Part shown: positions 23,330 through 31,984 of the stretch, piece after piece | How positions within the stretch are numbered: the stretch's first letter is position 1 | How the letters are laid out: each line of letters opens with the position of its first letter | NCBI GenBank assembly: GCA_031265495.1 | Contig: JAISCP010000099.1 | Span: 1 to 50,145 of the forward strand | Direction: 5' to 3' | DNA: 50,145 bases | Origin: Heliobacteriaceae bacterium | GTDB taxonomy: Bacteria; Cyanobacteriota; Vampirovibrionia; Gastranaerophilales; Gastranaerophilaceae | Program-made: the position numbers and the translations under genes | Notes under the pieces: model-generated | Told to the model about the DNA's origin: nothing | The model's database searches: none | Seen by the model: the letters and a program-made list of their open reading frames with translations, nothing else

Positions 23330-24505
23330 ATGGAAGGAAGAAACAGAAAAATATGGATTGCGCTGATTGCGCTTGCGGGTCTGATTACAACAATCAAGCT
23401 GGCGTTTATTTATTATGACGCAAATTTTAACCCCTATGCGCTCTCAAGCTTTTGCTCGGTAAATGATTTTATTGACTGTGACGGTATTGCAAAAACATCG
23501 CATTCACAGTTTTTTGGTGTGCCGCTTGCATTGTGGGGAATGTTTCTTTACGCATTTATCTTCCTCATGCTCTGCGCGGACAAGCTGAAAGCCCGTTTGA
23601 AAATCTTTGAAGTTTTCAAAAATCCGCTTGATTACATTGCGGCGCTGGGAATTCTTTCTTTCGCAATATCAATTCTGCTCCTGCTGGTAAGTCTTTTTGA
23701 GATTAAAAAATTATGCGTTTTGTGCATGCTGACTTATATTTTGAATTTAGCAATCGCTTTAGCGGCGGCGGATTTCAGGAACGGCGGTTTTATGCGCGTT
23801 TTCAGGAACAGCGTAATCGATTTTATAGACGGCGTAAAGCGGTATAAAGCGGCGTTTATTGCGGCGGTGATTGCTGCGGCGCTGCTGCTGGCCTATACGG
23901 GCACGAGTTATGTTCTGGCTCCGCAGGTGAAAAGAGCGGCGGATTTTAAAGAATTTGTAGAAGCAAAAATGAATAAATACAAAGTTTCGGGTAATATTCT
24001 CGGCGCACAAAACCCGGAAGTTATTGTAGATGTTTATTCCGATTACAAATGTCCGATATGTTATGCGCATAATATTATGATACACAAGCTTGCAAAAGAG
24101 CTGAAAAATATCCGGGTTATTCACCATAACCTGCCGCTTGATATGGAATGTAATAAGTACTTGCAGCGCGAATTCCATAACGGCTCGTGTCTTGCCGCAA
24201 AATATGAGCTCGCCGCGGAAATTCAGGATAAGGCATGGGATATGAATGATATTTTGTTTCAGTACAGACCGTCGTCCGAAAATGAAATATTGAAATTGTC
24301 AAAAATAGCGGGGTTTGATGTTGAAAGACTTGAAAAAGACGCAAACAGCTCTGAAGTTGCCCAAAAATTAAAATCCGAAATTGACGAAGCTTACAAGACA
24401 GGTCTTGAAGGAACTCCCGTAACAGTAATAGACAAAGAGACAGTAGTCGGTATAAAGCCGTACAAGGATTTTAAAGGCTGGTTTGTTAAAAAAGGCGCAA
24501 AATGA
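23330..24505 (+). CDS. VKOR-DsbA fusion, disulfide-bond-forming membrane protein
   Basis: A 391-residue fusion. The N-terminal VKOR domain (~1-150) has TM helices, the loop cysteines in FCSVNDFIDCDG, the conserved Ser in SHSQFFGVPLALWG and the quinone-side CVLC motif. After another TM (~182-205) comes a DsbA/thioredoxin-fold domain (~225-385) with CPIC in SDYKCPICYAHN and a cis-Pro in LEGTPVTV. It probably oxidises secreted proteins and passes electrons to quinone, as VKOR-Trx fusions of cyanobacteria do. It overlaps queH by 4 nt (ATGA). Cysteine-containing pilins and the HtrA-like protein elsewhere in the window are possible clients. Confidence 0.92.
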   Translation: MEGRNRKIWIALIALAGLITTIKLAFIYYDANFNPYALSSFCSVNDFIDCDGIAKTSHSQFFGVPLALWGMFLYAFIFLMLCADKLKARLKIFEVFKNPLDYIAALGILSFAISILLLLVSLFEIKKLCVLCMLTYILNLAIALAAADFRNGGFMRVFRNSVIDFIDGVKRYKAAFIAAVIAAALLLAYTGTSYVLAPQVKRAADFKEFVEAKMNKYKVSGNILGAQNPEVIVDVYSDYKCPICYAHNIMIHKLAKELKNIRVIHHNLPLDMECNKYLQREFHNGSCLAAKYELAAEIQDKAWDMNDILFQYRPSSENEILKLSKIAGFDVERLEKDANSSEVAQKLKSEIDEAYKTGLEGTPVTVIDKETVVGIKPYKDFKGWFVKKGAK

Positions 24506-25053
24506 CCATACTTTTGCATACCTGCTGTGCAATATGCTCGGGATATCCGATAAAACATCTTCAGGATATAGGATATAATGTCAGCGCGTATTTTTATAAC
24601 CCGAATATTTTCCCCAAAGCGGAATATGAAAAGCGTCTTGAAGCACAGCGGATTTTATGCGGGCATTTGAATTGTGAATTAATTGAAGCGGAATACGAGC
24701 CGCAGGATTTTCTGCAAGCTGCAAAAGGACTTGAAAAAGAACCGGAAAAAGGCAGACGCTGCGATAAATGTTTTGAACTGCGCCTGAGAAAAACCGCGCA
24801 AAAGGCACAAGCATCGGGGATAAAATATTTTTCAACTTCAATTCCGATAAGTCCGCATAAGGATTACAAAAAAATAACACAAATCGGCTTACAGATTGCT
24901 GGCGAAACCGGTTTGACCTACGTTGCAATTGACTTTAAGAAAAAAGACGGATTTTTGAAAACAAATAAAACAGCAAAAGAACTGGGGCTTTACCGTCAAA
25001 ATTACTGCGGCTGCCGGATTAACCCGGAATTTCCCTGCCATTCCGATTGTTGA
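24502..25053 (+). CDS. queH: epoxyqueuosine reductase QueH
   Basis: QueH reduces epoxyqueuosine to queuosine in tRNA without cobalamin, using Fe-S and a second iron site. The 183-residue protein has LLHTCCAICSGYPI (Cys pair), YFYNPNIFPKAEYEKRL, GRRCDKCFELRL, FSTSIPISPHKDYKKI, FKKKDGFLKT and YRQNYCGCRINPE. All metal-binding cysteine motifs are present. It overlaps the VKOR-DsbA gene; an intrinsic link between the two is not established. Confidence 0.93.
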   Translation: MTILLHTCCAICSGYPIKHLQDIGYNVSAYFYNPNIFPKAEYEKRLEAQRILCGHLNCELIEAEYEPQDFLQAAKGLEKEPEKGRRCDKCFELRLRKTAQKAQASGIKYFSTSIPISPHKDYKKITQIGLQIAGETGLTYVAIDFKKKDGFLKTNKTAKELGLYRQNYCGCRINPEFPCHSDC

Positions 25054-25097
25054 AGGGCGAATAAGAGGTATAGAGGGCCGGAGGTATTGAGGTATGG

Positions 25098-25740
25098 CTA
25101 GTTGTCAAGTTTCGCGGTATACTGGTGAGCAAATTCGGGTTTTTTCTTAAGACGTTCCGGTATGACAGGGAGTTTTGCCCTCAAGAGACTTTAATCGTTT
25201 TGCGCAGTTGTATGCTTCAGGATAATCACGCAGGTGACCTCTGAGTTGTTCGTGGGTTTCATAATAGAATATCTTAACGGTTGTTAAAGTCCTGTTAATA
25301 CGCTCTACCTGACCTCCAAGGATGTTCTGCGGTGTTCAATTTCTTCTTCTTCTTCTTTTCAAAGTTTTTGAAACAGCGTTTCAATATTGACGTTTCCCCC
25401 AGTGTCCGTGAACTGGGCATCATTATCTGTCAGTATTTTGTTAATTTTGTATGGCACAACCTCAAGCAATTTCTTCAAAAAATCAGCGGCATCTTATTGT
25501 GTCTTCGTTTTGTAAAGCTTTGCAAATGCAAACTTTGAAGTCCTGTCGATTCCTACAAACATCTGCAATTTCCCTTGCTGATGGTTTGACGTAATACCCA
25601 AAGGCGCATCGTAAGTGAAGTTTCGGTTTTTCCATTTTTGAACGGTTTTGAGGTTAAGCCCGTATTTTTTAGCAAGGGATGGTAATCTCGCTACGCACAC
25701 TCTGTGTCGTTCCGGCGAGTTTGTGTAATATCTGACCCAT
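25098..25740 (-). pseudogene. degraded IS481-family transposase
   Basis: Reading the minus strand from 25740: MGQILHKLAGTTQSVRSEIT, then (frame change) LPSLAKKYGLNLKTVQKWKNRN, then FVGIDRTSKFAFAKLYKTKTQ, then (another frame) ILTDNDAQFTD, and a terminal KPEFAHQYTAKLDN with a stop. These are in the order of IS481 transposases, which are about 320 residues. The segment between the helix-turn-helix region and FVGIDRTSK, including the first catalytic Asp region, is deleted, and there are several frameshifts and stops (one near a ttcttcttc run), so it is dead. It lies directly upstream of the recombinase. Confidence 0.85.
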
Positions 25741-25806
25741 AACGCTTTCCTCTTCTGTTAGAACTATTTAAACATGGATAAAATTATTAAGCAGGAGGTT
25801 AGAAAA

Positions 25807-26358
25807 ATGAATGTAGTAGAACCAATACGAAACAGAAAAGAACTGAAGCGAATCGAAGCAATTCTCGCAAGAAATCAGCAGACCGGTGGGCGGGACTTGC
25901 TGTTTTTTGTCTTGGGAACAAACAGCGGCTTGCGGATTTCGGATATTCTAGGCTTGGATGTCGGTAGTGTCAAATGTAAACACCATATTGACATTATTGA
26001 AAAGAAAACCGGTAAGTACAAGCGTTTCCCCGTAAATAGCAAATTAATGCCGTTGATTTCCGCTTTTGTGCACGGGCGTGATGACGATGAACCCCTGTTT
26101 ATGACACGTTTTAATCATCGATTAGACCGCGTTCAGGCTTATCGAATAATTAACCGAGCATGCAGAACCGCAGGTATCACTTGCAGGGTCGGAACGCACA
26201 CGCTGCGCAAAACCTTTGGTTATCACCATTACCGGCAGTTTAAGGATGTTGCAATTTTGCAGAAAATCTTTAACCATTCAAGTCCTGCCATCACTCTGAA
26301 ATACATCGGGATCGACCAAGATAAAATCGATGAAAGCTACAGTAAGTTCATTTTGTGA
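25807..26358 (+). CDS. short tyrosine site-specific recombinase
   Basis: A 183-residue integrase-family protein consisting essentially of the catalytic domain, in the size range of FimB/FimE-type invertases and of compact phage/plasmid integrases. Catalytic residues visible: Arg in NSGLRISDILGL, Lys in the EKKTGKYKRFPV hairpin, HxxR in HTLRKTFGYHHY, His in IFNHSSPAI and the nucleophile Tyr in LKYIGI. The ORF track begins at 25774, but AGGAGGT 7 nt before the ATG at 25807 defines the start. Downstream lie two inverted tyrosine-recombinase-like sites and then a glycan operon, suggesting it controls DNA inversion there; plasmid or phage origin is an alternative. Confidence 0.92.
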   Translation: MNVVEPIRNRKELKRIEAILARNQQTGGRDLLFFVLGTNSGLRISDILGLDVGSVKCKHHIDIIEKKTGKYKRFPVNSKLMPLISAFVHGRDDDEPLFMTRFNHRLDRVQAYRIINRACRTAGITCRVGTHTLRKTFGYHHYRQFKDVAILQKIFNHSSPAITLKYIGIDQDKIDESYSKFIL

Positions 26359-26415
26359 ACATTTGTAAATACCAACGAAAACCCATGCCTGCGTACCGGT
26401 AAGGCTTCAAACTCC

Positions 26416-26630
26416 TAATACAACACAATTTATGACAACATAATCACCATTGTGTTGTATTAATTCATTCTTAACTTTAAGAATACCACAAGCACAGAAG
26501 TTTTTACGCTTTTTTTGTAAAAATTTGTGTTGTCATTTTTACAAAAAACGGAAAAAAGCATCTTTCAAAGTCCACATGTCTAAAAGGCTCCATGCCTTAA
26601 TACAACACAATGGTGATTATGTTGTGTTGA
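26416..26630. promoter_or_regulatory. candidate invertible segment with 29-bp inverted repeats
   Basis: A perfect 29-bp sequence at 26435-26463 recurs inverted at 26597-26625, enclosing 133 bp. Each copy contains two inverted 9-bp arms around a 6-bp asymmetric spacer: ACAACATAA-TCACCA-TTGTGTTGT on the left and ACAACACAA-TGGTGA-TTATGTTGT on the right. Extra arm copies lie at 26420-26428 and 26525-26533. Inside is a 14-bp AT-rich hairpin (ttttttgtaaaaat at 26511-26524 against 26535-26548). The arrangement is that of tyrosine-recombinase core sites in inverted orientation. It lies between the recombinase and glf. I could not see a consensus promoter in either orientation of the segment. Confidence 0.6.
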
Positions 26631-26653
26631 GTCGAAGTTAGGAATAATACAGA

Positions 26654-27793
26654 ATGGCAAATATAGCTGTTGAAAATTTAATAGTCGGAGCAGGGTTTTC
26701 GGGGGCAACAATCGCAAGGCTTCTTGCTGAGACAGGACAAAAAGTCCTTGTAATTGACAAGAAAGACCACATCGCAGGCAACAGCTTTGATTACGTTGAT
26801 GAAAACGGCATTTGCATCCACAAGTACGGTTCGCATATTTTCCACACCGATAACGAAAAAGTGTGGAGTTTCTTAAAGCAATTTTCAGATTTCAACGGTT
26901 ACACGCACAAAGTCGTTGCGGTGATTGACGGGATTGAAACAGTAATCCCTTTTAATATAAATACGCTCTATGATGTTTTTTCTACCGACACGGCGCAGCG
27001 TTTGGAAGAAAAACTGCTCGGCAAATATGAGTTTGAAACGAAAGTGCCGATTACGGAATTTCAATCGCAGGACGATGAGGATTTGAAATTTCTCGCAGAT
27101 TTTATTTACAAAAAAGTTTTTGAAGGGTACAGCACAAAGCAATGGGGGCAAATTCCCGACAAAACCGTAATGGCGCGAGTGCCTGTTTTTGTAAGCCATG
27201 ACGACCGATATTTTCAGGATAAATACCAGGGCATCCCAACGGGAGGCTATACGAAATTATTAGAAAAAATGCTTGACCATGAGAATATTGAAGTGCGCTT
27301 GAATATGGATTTCAAAGAGATCCTGAAACAAGTTCAGGATGACGTAAAAGTTTTCTACACGGGTTCGATTGATGAGTTTTTTGATTATAAATTTGGCGTT
27401 TTGCCGTATCGCAACGTAAATTTTGAATTTGAAACCATGAAGCGCGAATTCTATCAGTCAAACTCCGTTATCAATTACCCCTGCGACCACGATTTTACAC
27501 GTATTCACGAATACAAATATTATCTGAACGACAAATCAGATAAAACCGTGATTGCTAAAGAATATTCCCAAGCCTTTGAGGTCGGTAAAAACGAGAGATA
27601 TTATCCGATTGCGGCAGAGGATAACCAAGCACTATATGAAAAGTATTTGCGTGAGAGACCTGAGAATGCTTATTTCCTGGGCAGGCTCGGCGACTACAAA
27701 TACTATGACATGGACGATGCGGTGGAACGTGCAATGAATTTGTTTGAGGAATTAAATGCTGTTTCAAAGCCGCTTGCGGAGGTGCCGGTATGA
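26654..27793 (+). CDS. glf: UDP-galactopyranose mutase
   Basis: Flavoenzyme interconverting UDP-galactopyranose and UDP-galactofuranose, supplying Galf for surface glycans. Its 379 residues include FAD-binding NLIVGAGFSGATIARLLAE, VIDKKDHIAGNSFDY, KYGSHIFHTDNEKVW, FEGYSTKQWG, PTGGYTKLLEKML, YTGSIDEFFDYKFG, NYPCDHDFTRIHEYKYY and YFLGRLGDYKYYDMDDAV. Codons ~223-230 (ILKQVQDD) are an exact copy of the dispersed palindrome atcctgaaacaagttcaggat, in frame, in a variable linker. First gene of the glycan operon; AGGA lies 10 nt before the ATG. It overlaps galE by 4 nt. Confidence 0.96.
   Translation: MANIAVENLIVGAGFSGATIARLLAETGQKVLVIDKKDHIAGNSFDYVDENGICIHKYGSHIFHTDNEKVWSFLKQFSDFNGYTHKVVAVIDGIETVIPFNINTLYDVFSTDTAQRLEEKLLGKYEFETKVPITEFQSQDDEDLKFLADFIYKKVFEGYSTKQWGQIPDKTVMARVPVFVSHDDRYFQDKYQGIPTGGYTKLLEKMLDHENIEVRLNMDFKEILKQVQDDVKVFYTGSIDEFFDYKFGVLPYRNVNFEFETMKREFYQSNSVINYPCDHDFTRIHEYKYYLNDKSDKTVIAKEYSQAFEVGKNERYYPIAAEDNQALYEKYLRERPENAYFLGRLGDYKYYDMDDAVERAMNLFEELNAVSKPLAEVPV
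27319..27343. repeat. dispersed palindrome inside glf
   Basis: gatcctgaaacaagttcaggatgac, an 8-bp stem (ATCCTGAA/TTCAGGAT). Its first 21+ bases match 49952-49975, and it belongs to the family at 16107-16134. Here it lies inside a coding region and is read in frame as ILKQVQDD. Confidence 0.8.
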
Positions 27794-28764
27794 TTTTAGT
27801 CACAGGCGGAGCGGGATATATCGGAAGCCATTGTGTTTTGGCTTTACAGGAGGCGGGTTATGAGGTAGTTGTGTTCGACAATTTATCGTCCGGCCATAGT
27901 GAAGTCATCGGCTGTACTGAGTTATTTCAGGGCGATTTGACAAACTTGCCGGATATTATGGCTGTTTTTGAAGGACGCAAAATTGATGCTGTGATGCATT
28001 TTGCGGCGAAGATTGAAGTCGGCGAAAGCGTCATTGCTCCGCAGAAATACTATTACAATAACGTTTACGGCACATTAAACCTTTTAAATGCAATGAAAGA
28101 ATTTAATGTGAGCAAAATCGTTTTCTCATCAACCGCTGCGGTTTACGGCGAGCCTGAATATACTCCGATTAATGAAAACCATCCTAAAAACCCAATCAAT
28201 CCATACGGCAGAACCAAATTAATGATTGAGAATATTTTGGACGATTACGACAAGGCTTACGGGCTGCGCAGCGTTTGTTTCAGGTATTTTAATGTCGCAG
28301 GTGCGGATACCCAAGGGCGCACGGGCGAATGGCACGAGCCTGAAACGCACCTAATCCCTAATATTTTGAAAGCCGGCAGCGGAAAAATTTTTGAAATCTA
28401 CGGGGCTGATTACGATACGAAAGACGGCACTTGCATCAGGGATTACATCAATGTTGAAAATTTGGCACAGGCACACCTTTTGGGCTTGGAATATTTGTTG
28501 AACGGAGGAGCAACCGACTGCTTTAACCTCGGCACGAATGAGGGCAGCAGCGTGAAGGAAGTTTTCGCCGCATGTGAAAAAATCACCAAGTCTGAAATCC
28601 CCGTTAAAATCCACCCGCGCCGTGCAGGTGACGCAGCTGTTTTGGTTGCGGATAATTCAAAAGTAAAATCTGTGCTAGGCTGGTCGCCGAAAAAAACACT
28701 TGAGGACAGCATTGCAAGTGCTTACCAATGGGAAAAATCATTACAGGGGGTGCTGATTGCCTAA
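27790..28764 (+). CDS. galE: UDP-glucose 4-epimerase
   Basis: Interconverts UDP-glucose and UDP-galactose, feeding the Glf reaction. MILVTGGAGYIGSHCVLALQEAGYEVVVFDNLSSGH is the NAD-binding Rossmann start. The catalytic Ser/Tyr/Lys set is in VFSSTAAVYGEP and NPYGRTKLMIE. FNVAGAD, HLIPNIL and TCIRDYINVENLAQAH follow. Length 324 is normal. It overlaps glf (ATGA) and the next glycosyltransferase (8 nt). Confidence 0.97.
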   Translation: MILVTGGAGYIGSHCVLALQEAGYEVVVFDNLSSGHSEVIGCTELFQGDLTNLPDIMAVFEGRKIDAVMHFAAKIEVGESVIAPQKYYYNNVYGTLNLLNAMKEFNVSKIVFSSTAAVYGEPEYTPINENHPKNPINPYGRTKLMIENILDDYDKAYGLRSVCFRYFNVAGADTQGRTGEWHEPETHLIPNILKAGSGKIFEIYGADYDTKDGTCIRDYINVENLAQAHLLGLEYLLNGGATDCFNLGTNEGSSVKEVFAACEKITKSEIPVKIHPRRAGDAAVLVADNSKVKSVLGWSPKKTLEDSIASAYQWEKSLQGVLIA

Positions 28765-29836
28765 AGTTTCGGTAATTGTACCTATTTACAATATGGAAAA
28801 ATACTTGCAAAAGTGTTTGGAAAGCCTTGTTTCGCAGACTTTACAGGATATGGAAATAATCTGTGTTAATGATGGTTCAACTGACCGCTCAGGTGAGATT
28901 ATAAATTCATACGCAGCAAAAGACAGCCGTATTAAAGTTATTAATAAAGCGAATACAGGCTACGGACACACTTGCAATGTCGGTTTGGATGCGGCTGCAT
29001 CAGAATATGTTGCGATTTTAGAAAGTGATGATTTTGTTGACAAAAATATGTACTCTGATTTATACGCACTAATCACCGAAAATAACTGCGATATCGTGAA
29101 ATGCGAATGGTGGGAATACACGGGCAAAAACAAAAAAACGATGAAGGCTGCAACAATTATTACCAAGTTAAAGCCCGGTAAAATATCAAGCACTAAAGAA
29201 AAGAAAAAATTTCTGAAATCCCCTGCATCTATTTGGTCATTCCTGTATAAAAAGAGCTTTCTTGATGAAAATAATATCCGCTTTTTAGAAACTCCGGGCG
29301 CAAGCTATCAGGACACTTCATTCAATTTCAAAGTGGTTACGCTCGCAAAAGATATTTATATCACAAGTAATGCATATATTTATTACCGCAAGGACAATTT
29401 AAGCTGTTCTACGTTAAGACAAGACGGCGGCGAATTTATTTTTGAAGAATACGAAGAAATCAACAGGTTTTTGAATGAACATCCCGACTTGAAAGAGATA
29501 TACAAAGGACGGAAATTCCACAAAGAGTACGATGCCTATTCTTGGAATCTGAAGCGGGTTGCACCTAAGTACAGAAAAGAATGTTTTGAAAAATTTGTGG
29601 ATGCATTTAGGGCTTATTATGAAAACGGCGAGTTGGACGACAAGGCATTTGAATTTTTAAGCAAATCAAAAGCGATGCTTTTGGTGAATGACCCGAAAAA
29701 AGCGTGGAAAAAGTTCCAATGGAAATTTATCGAAACAGCGTGGAAAAAATTCAGACGCAGTTTTATTTCTGTGCGGATTAACCACAAGCGTGCCAGTGTT
29801 GAAATTTTAGGAAAGCAGATTGTGAGGATTGAATGA
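28757..29836 (+). CDS. family 2 glycosyltransferase (first of three)
   Basis: A 359-residue GT-A-fold inverting glycosyltransferase. VSVIVPIYNMEKYLQKCLESLVSQTLQDMEIICVNDGSTD holds the nucleotide-binding DG, and EYVAILESDDFVDKNMY carries the DxD-like ESDD metal motif. The acceptor-side region includes IWSFLYKKSFL and GASYQDTSF. The TTG start overlaps galE by 8 nt and has AGGGGG upstream. Donor and acceptor cannot be told from sequence; UDP-Gal or UDP-Galf are suggested by the two preceding genes. It is paralogous to the next two genes. Confidence 0.92.
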   Translation: MPKVSVIVPIYNMEKYLQKCLESLVSQTLQDMEIICVNDGSTDRSGEIINSYAAKDSRIKVINKANTGYGHTCNVGLDAAASEYVAILESDDFVDKNMYSDLYALITENNCDIVKCEWWEYTGKNKKTMKAATIITKLKPGKISSTKEKKKFLKSPASIWSFLYKKSFLDENNIRFLETPGASYQDTSFNFKVVTLAKDIYITSNAYIYYRKDNLSCSTLRQDGGEFIFEEYEEINRFLNEHPDLKEIYKGRKFHKEYDAYSWNLKRVAPKYRKECFEKFVDAFRAYYENGELDDKAFEFLSKSKAMLLVNDPKKAWKKFQWKFIETAWKKFRRSFISVRINHKRASVEILGKQIVRIE

Positions 29837-30837
29837 AGCCCAAAGTTTCTGTCATAATCCCCGTTTATAACGTCGAAAAATACCTGCACGAATGCCTCGA
29901 TAGCGTGGTTAATCAGACGCTGCGCGAGATTGAAATTATTTGCGTAAATGACGGTTCGCCTGATGGTTGCGGCAAAATTTTGAAAGAATATGTGGCAAAA
30001 GACAAGCGCATAAAAATAATCGACAAGCCAAACGGCGGCTATGGTTCGGCTTGCAATGCGGGTCTGGACAAGGCAGCAGGTGAATATGTCGCAATCGTTG
30101 AGTCTGACGATTTTATCGCACCGAAAATGTATGAAAGGCTCTACACTCTCGCACAAGAACACGATGTCGATATTGTAAAATCTTGTTTTTTTGAAAACTA
30201 CGACACCCCAAAATATAAAAAAGTTAAAAAAATACATTGGAACAAAGATTTTGATTTGCCAACCGCGCCGTTCACAATCTATGAGCATCCCGAATTTTTG
30301 TATTTTCATCCGAGTATTTGGAGCTGTATTTATAGGCTCAATTTCCTGAAAGAAAACGGTATTCGGTTTGTTGAAGCGGGGGGTTCGGGGTGGACTGATA
30401 ACCCATTCCAAGTGCAAACAATGTGCCTTGCAAAAAAGATTTTTTATACCAATGAAGCATTCTATTACTGGCGAAACCTGAATAGGAGCAACGCAGACGA
30501 CTTAAAAGATTACACTGTGCCGTTCAAGCGTAGCGATGAAATCCACAACCGGCTTGCTGTCCAAAGCATAACGGATAAAAATCTGCTTAATTGCTTGCAT
30601 CGGCGCGAACTCACTTACATTAAAATCGTGCTGCAAATATTGAAGTTTAATGAAATAAAAACCGCAAAGCCGTTGATGGCAAAAATGTACAGCCGAATGG
30701 GCAAAAAAATGCCAAGCATATACTTTGCCTGGATAAAGGCGCAAATTAAAAAAACTCAAAAAAGGGTTCTGAGTATTAGATGGAACAGGCGCGAAAAATC
30801 CGTGCGGCTACTGGGGAGGATGGTATATGAAAAATAA
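29833..30837 (+). CDS. family 2 glycosyltransferase (second of three)
   Basis: A 334-residue GT2 enzyme: VSVIIPVYNVEKYLHECLDSVVNQTLREIEIICVNDGSPDGCG, GEYVAIVESDDFIAPKMYERL with the metal-binding motif, and SIWSCIYRLNFLKENGIRFVEAGGSGWTDNPFQ. It overlaps its neighbours by 4 and 11 nt. Close similarity to the first and third GT2 over the N-terminal ~120 residues, with divergent C-terminal halves, suggests duplication followed by change of acceptor specificity. Confidence 0.92.
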   Translation: MKPKVSVIIPVYNVEKYLHECLDSVVNQTLREIEIICVNDGSPDGCGKILKEYVAKDKRIKIIDKPNGGYGSACNAGLDKAAGEYVAIVESDDFIAPKMYERLYTLAQEHDVDIVKSCFFENYDTPKYKKVKKIHWNKDFDLPTAPFTIYEHPEFLYFHPSIWSCIYRLNFLKENGIRFVEAGGSGWTDNPFQVQTMCLAKKIFYTNEAFYYWRNLNRSNADDLKDYTVPFKRSDEIHNRLAVQSITDKNLLNCLHRRELTYIKIVLQILKFNEIKTAKPLMAKMYSRMGKKMPSIYFAWIKAQIKKTQKRVLSIRWNRREKSVRLLGRMVYEK

Positions 30838-31984
30838 GCCAAAAGTTTCGGTGGTTGTTCCGATTTATAATGTTGAAAAATATTTGCACGAATGTGTGGA
30901 TTCCATTTTGGCGCAAACCTTGCCGGATATAGAGGTGATTCTTGTTGATGACGGCAGTCCTGACGGATGCCCGCAAATTGTGGATGAATACGCTGCAAAG
31001 GATCCTCGCGTTGTGGCAATTCATCAGCCGAACAGCGGCTACGGTGTTGCCGTAAACAATGGGGTTTCCGCCGCAACAGGCGAATTTATCGGCATTGTTG
31101 AATCGGATGATTTTATCGTACCCAAGATGTATGAAAAGCTCTACAATAACGCTGTTTGCAATGATTCCGATGTTGTGAAATGTAGTTTTTATGTCTACAA
31201 TCCCGCATACAGAAGCAAGAAACACATCAACGAGCCATGGGACGTAAAATATATGGATTTATTTGATGCCCCGCAGGGCAGTTTTACGATTGCGGAATAT
31301 CCGCCAATCGTTATGTTTCATTCATCTGTGTGGGCCTCGCTTTACCGCGCTGATTTCTTAAAAAACAACAGTATAAAAATGCTTGAAACCCGCAGTGCAT
31401 CTTATCAGGACTTCCCGTTTATGTGCGAGGTAATGTCGAAAGCCAAGCGCATATCCGTTGAAAGCGACTACCTCTTGCATTATCGCATTTTTGCAGAGAA
31501 TAACAGCACGCAACAAAAAAGCGAACGCCTGATAATGATGGCAACACAATGTATAAATGGTATTAATATTTTACAGCAAAATAATATTCTTAATTTTTGT
31601 CGTGAGGAAATTTACTTTCATTCATATATTGCAAACGAACGGTTTTTTGAGCGAATTTCTTGCAAATTCAAGCGACAATATTTTGACGAACTGCACCGCT
31701 TGTTTGCTCCGTTGGCGAACGACAAAACATTTACATTCAAATACTTCCACAAAAAAATGCAGCCACTTGCAAAGGCGATTATTGCGGGCGAGTATAGGAA
31801 AGCACTCCGGCTACTGTATTTAAGCGCCATCAAAAGGGAATTAAAGGTCATCAGAAAAACAATATTTTCCGTAAGAACTCAAAAGCAGCTAAGGATAATC
31901 ATTGCCGGATTGCAAATCGCAAGAAAAGGCGACCTTTCGCACGACATACCGAGTTGGAAGCAGATCGAGATAGGGTGGAAATAA
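30827..31984 (+). CDS. family 2 glycosyltransferase (third of three)
   Basis: A 385-residue GT2 enzyme: VSVVVPIYNVEKYLHECVDSILAQTLPDIEVILVDDGSPDGCP, GEFIGIVESDDFIVPKMYEKL, SVWASLYRADFLKNNSIKMLETRSASYQDFPF. The C-terminal ~120 residues are basic with helical stretches, which may contact membrane or lipid-linked acceptor. Its stop overlaps the next start (TAATG). Confidence 0.92.
   Translation: MKNKPKVSVVVPIYNVEKYLHECVDSILAQTLPDIEVILVDDGSPDGCPQIVDEYAAKDPRVVAIHQPNSGYGVAVNNGVSAATGEFIGIVESDDFIVPKMYEKLYNNAVCNDSDVVKCSFYVYNPAYRSKKHINEPWDVKYMDLFDAPQGSFTIAEYPPIVMFHSSVWASLYRADFLKNNSIKMLETRSASYQDFPFMCEVMSKAKRISVESDYLLHYRIFAENNSTQQKSERLIMMATQCINGINILQQNNILNFCREEIYFHSYIANERFFERISCKFKRQYFDELHRLFAPLANDKTFTFKYFHKKMQPLAKAIIAGEYRKALRLLYLSAIKRELKVIRKTIFSVRTQKQLRIIIAGLQIARKGDLSHDIPSWKQIEIGWK

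Noticed and set aside
26450-26641. 63-aa ORF across the invertible segment
   Set aside because: It begins within one inverted repeat and ends after the other, has no ribosome-binding site and odd composition; its frame would be destroyed by inversion.
29617-30417. 266-aa minus-strand ORF and similar antisense ORFs in the GT2 genes (30776-31225)
   Set aside because: They are antisense to conserved GT2 coding regions; the similarity among them mirrors the paralogous sense genes.
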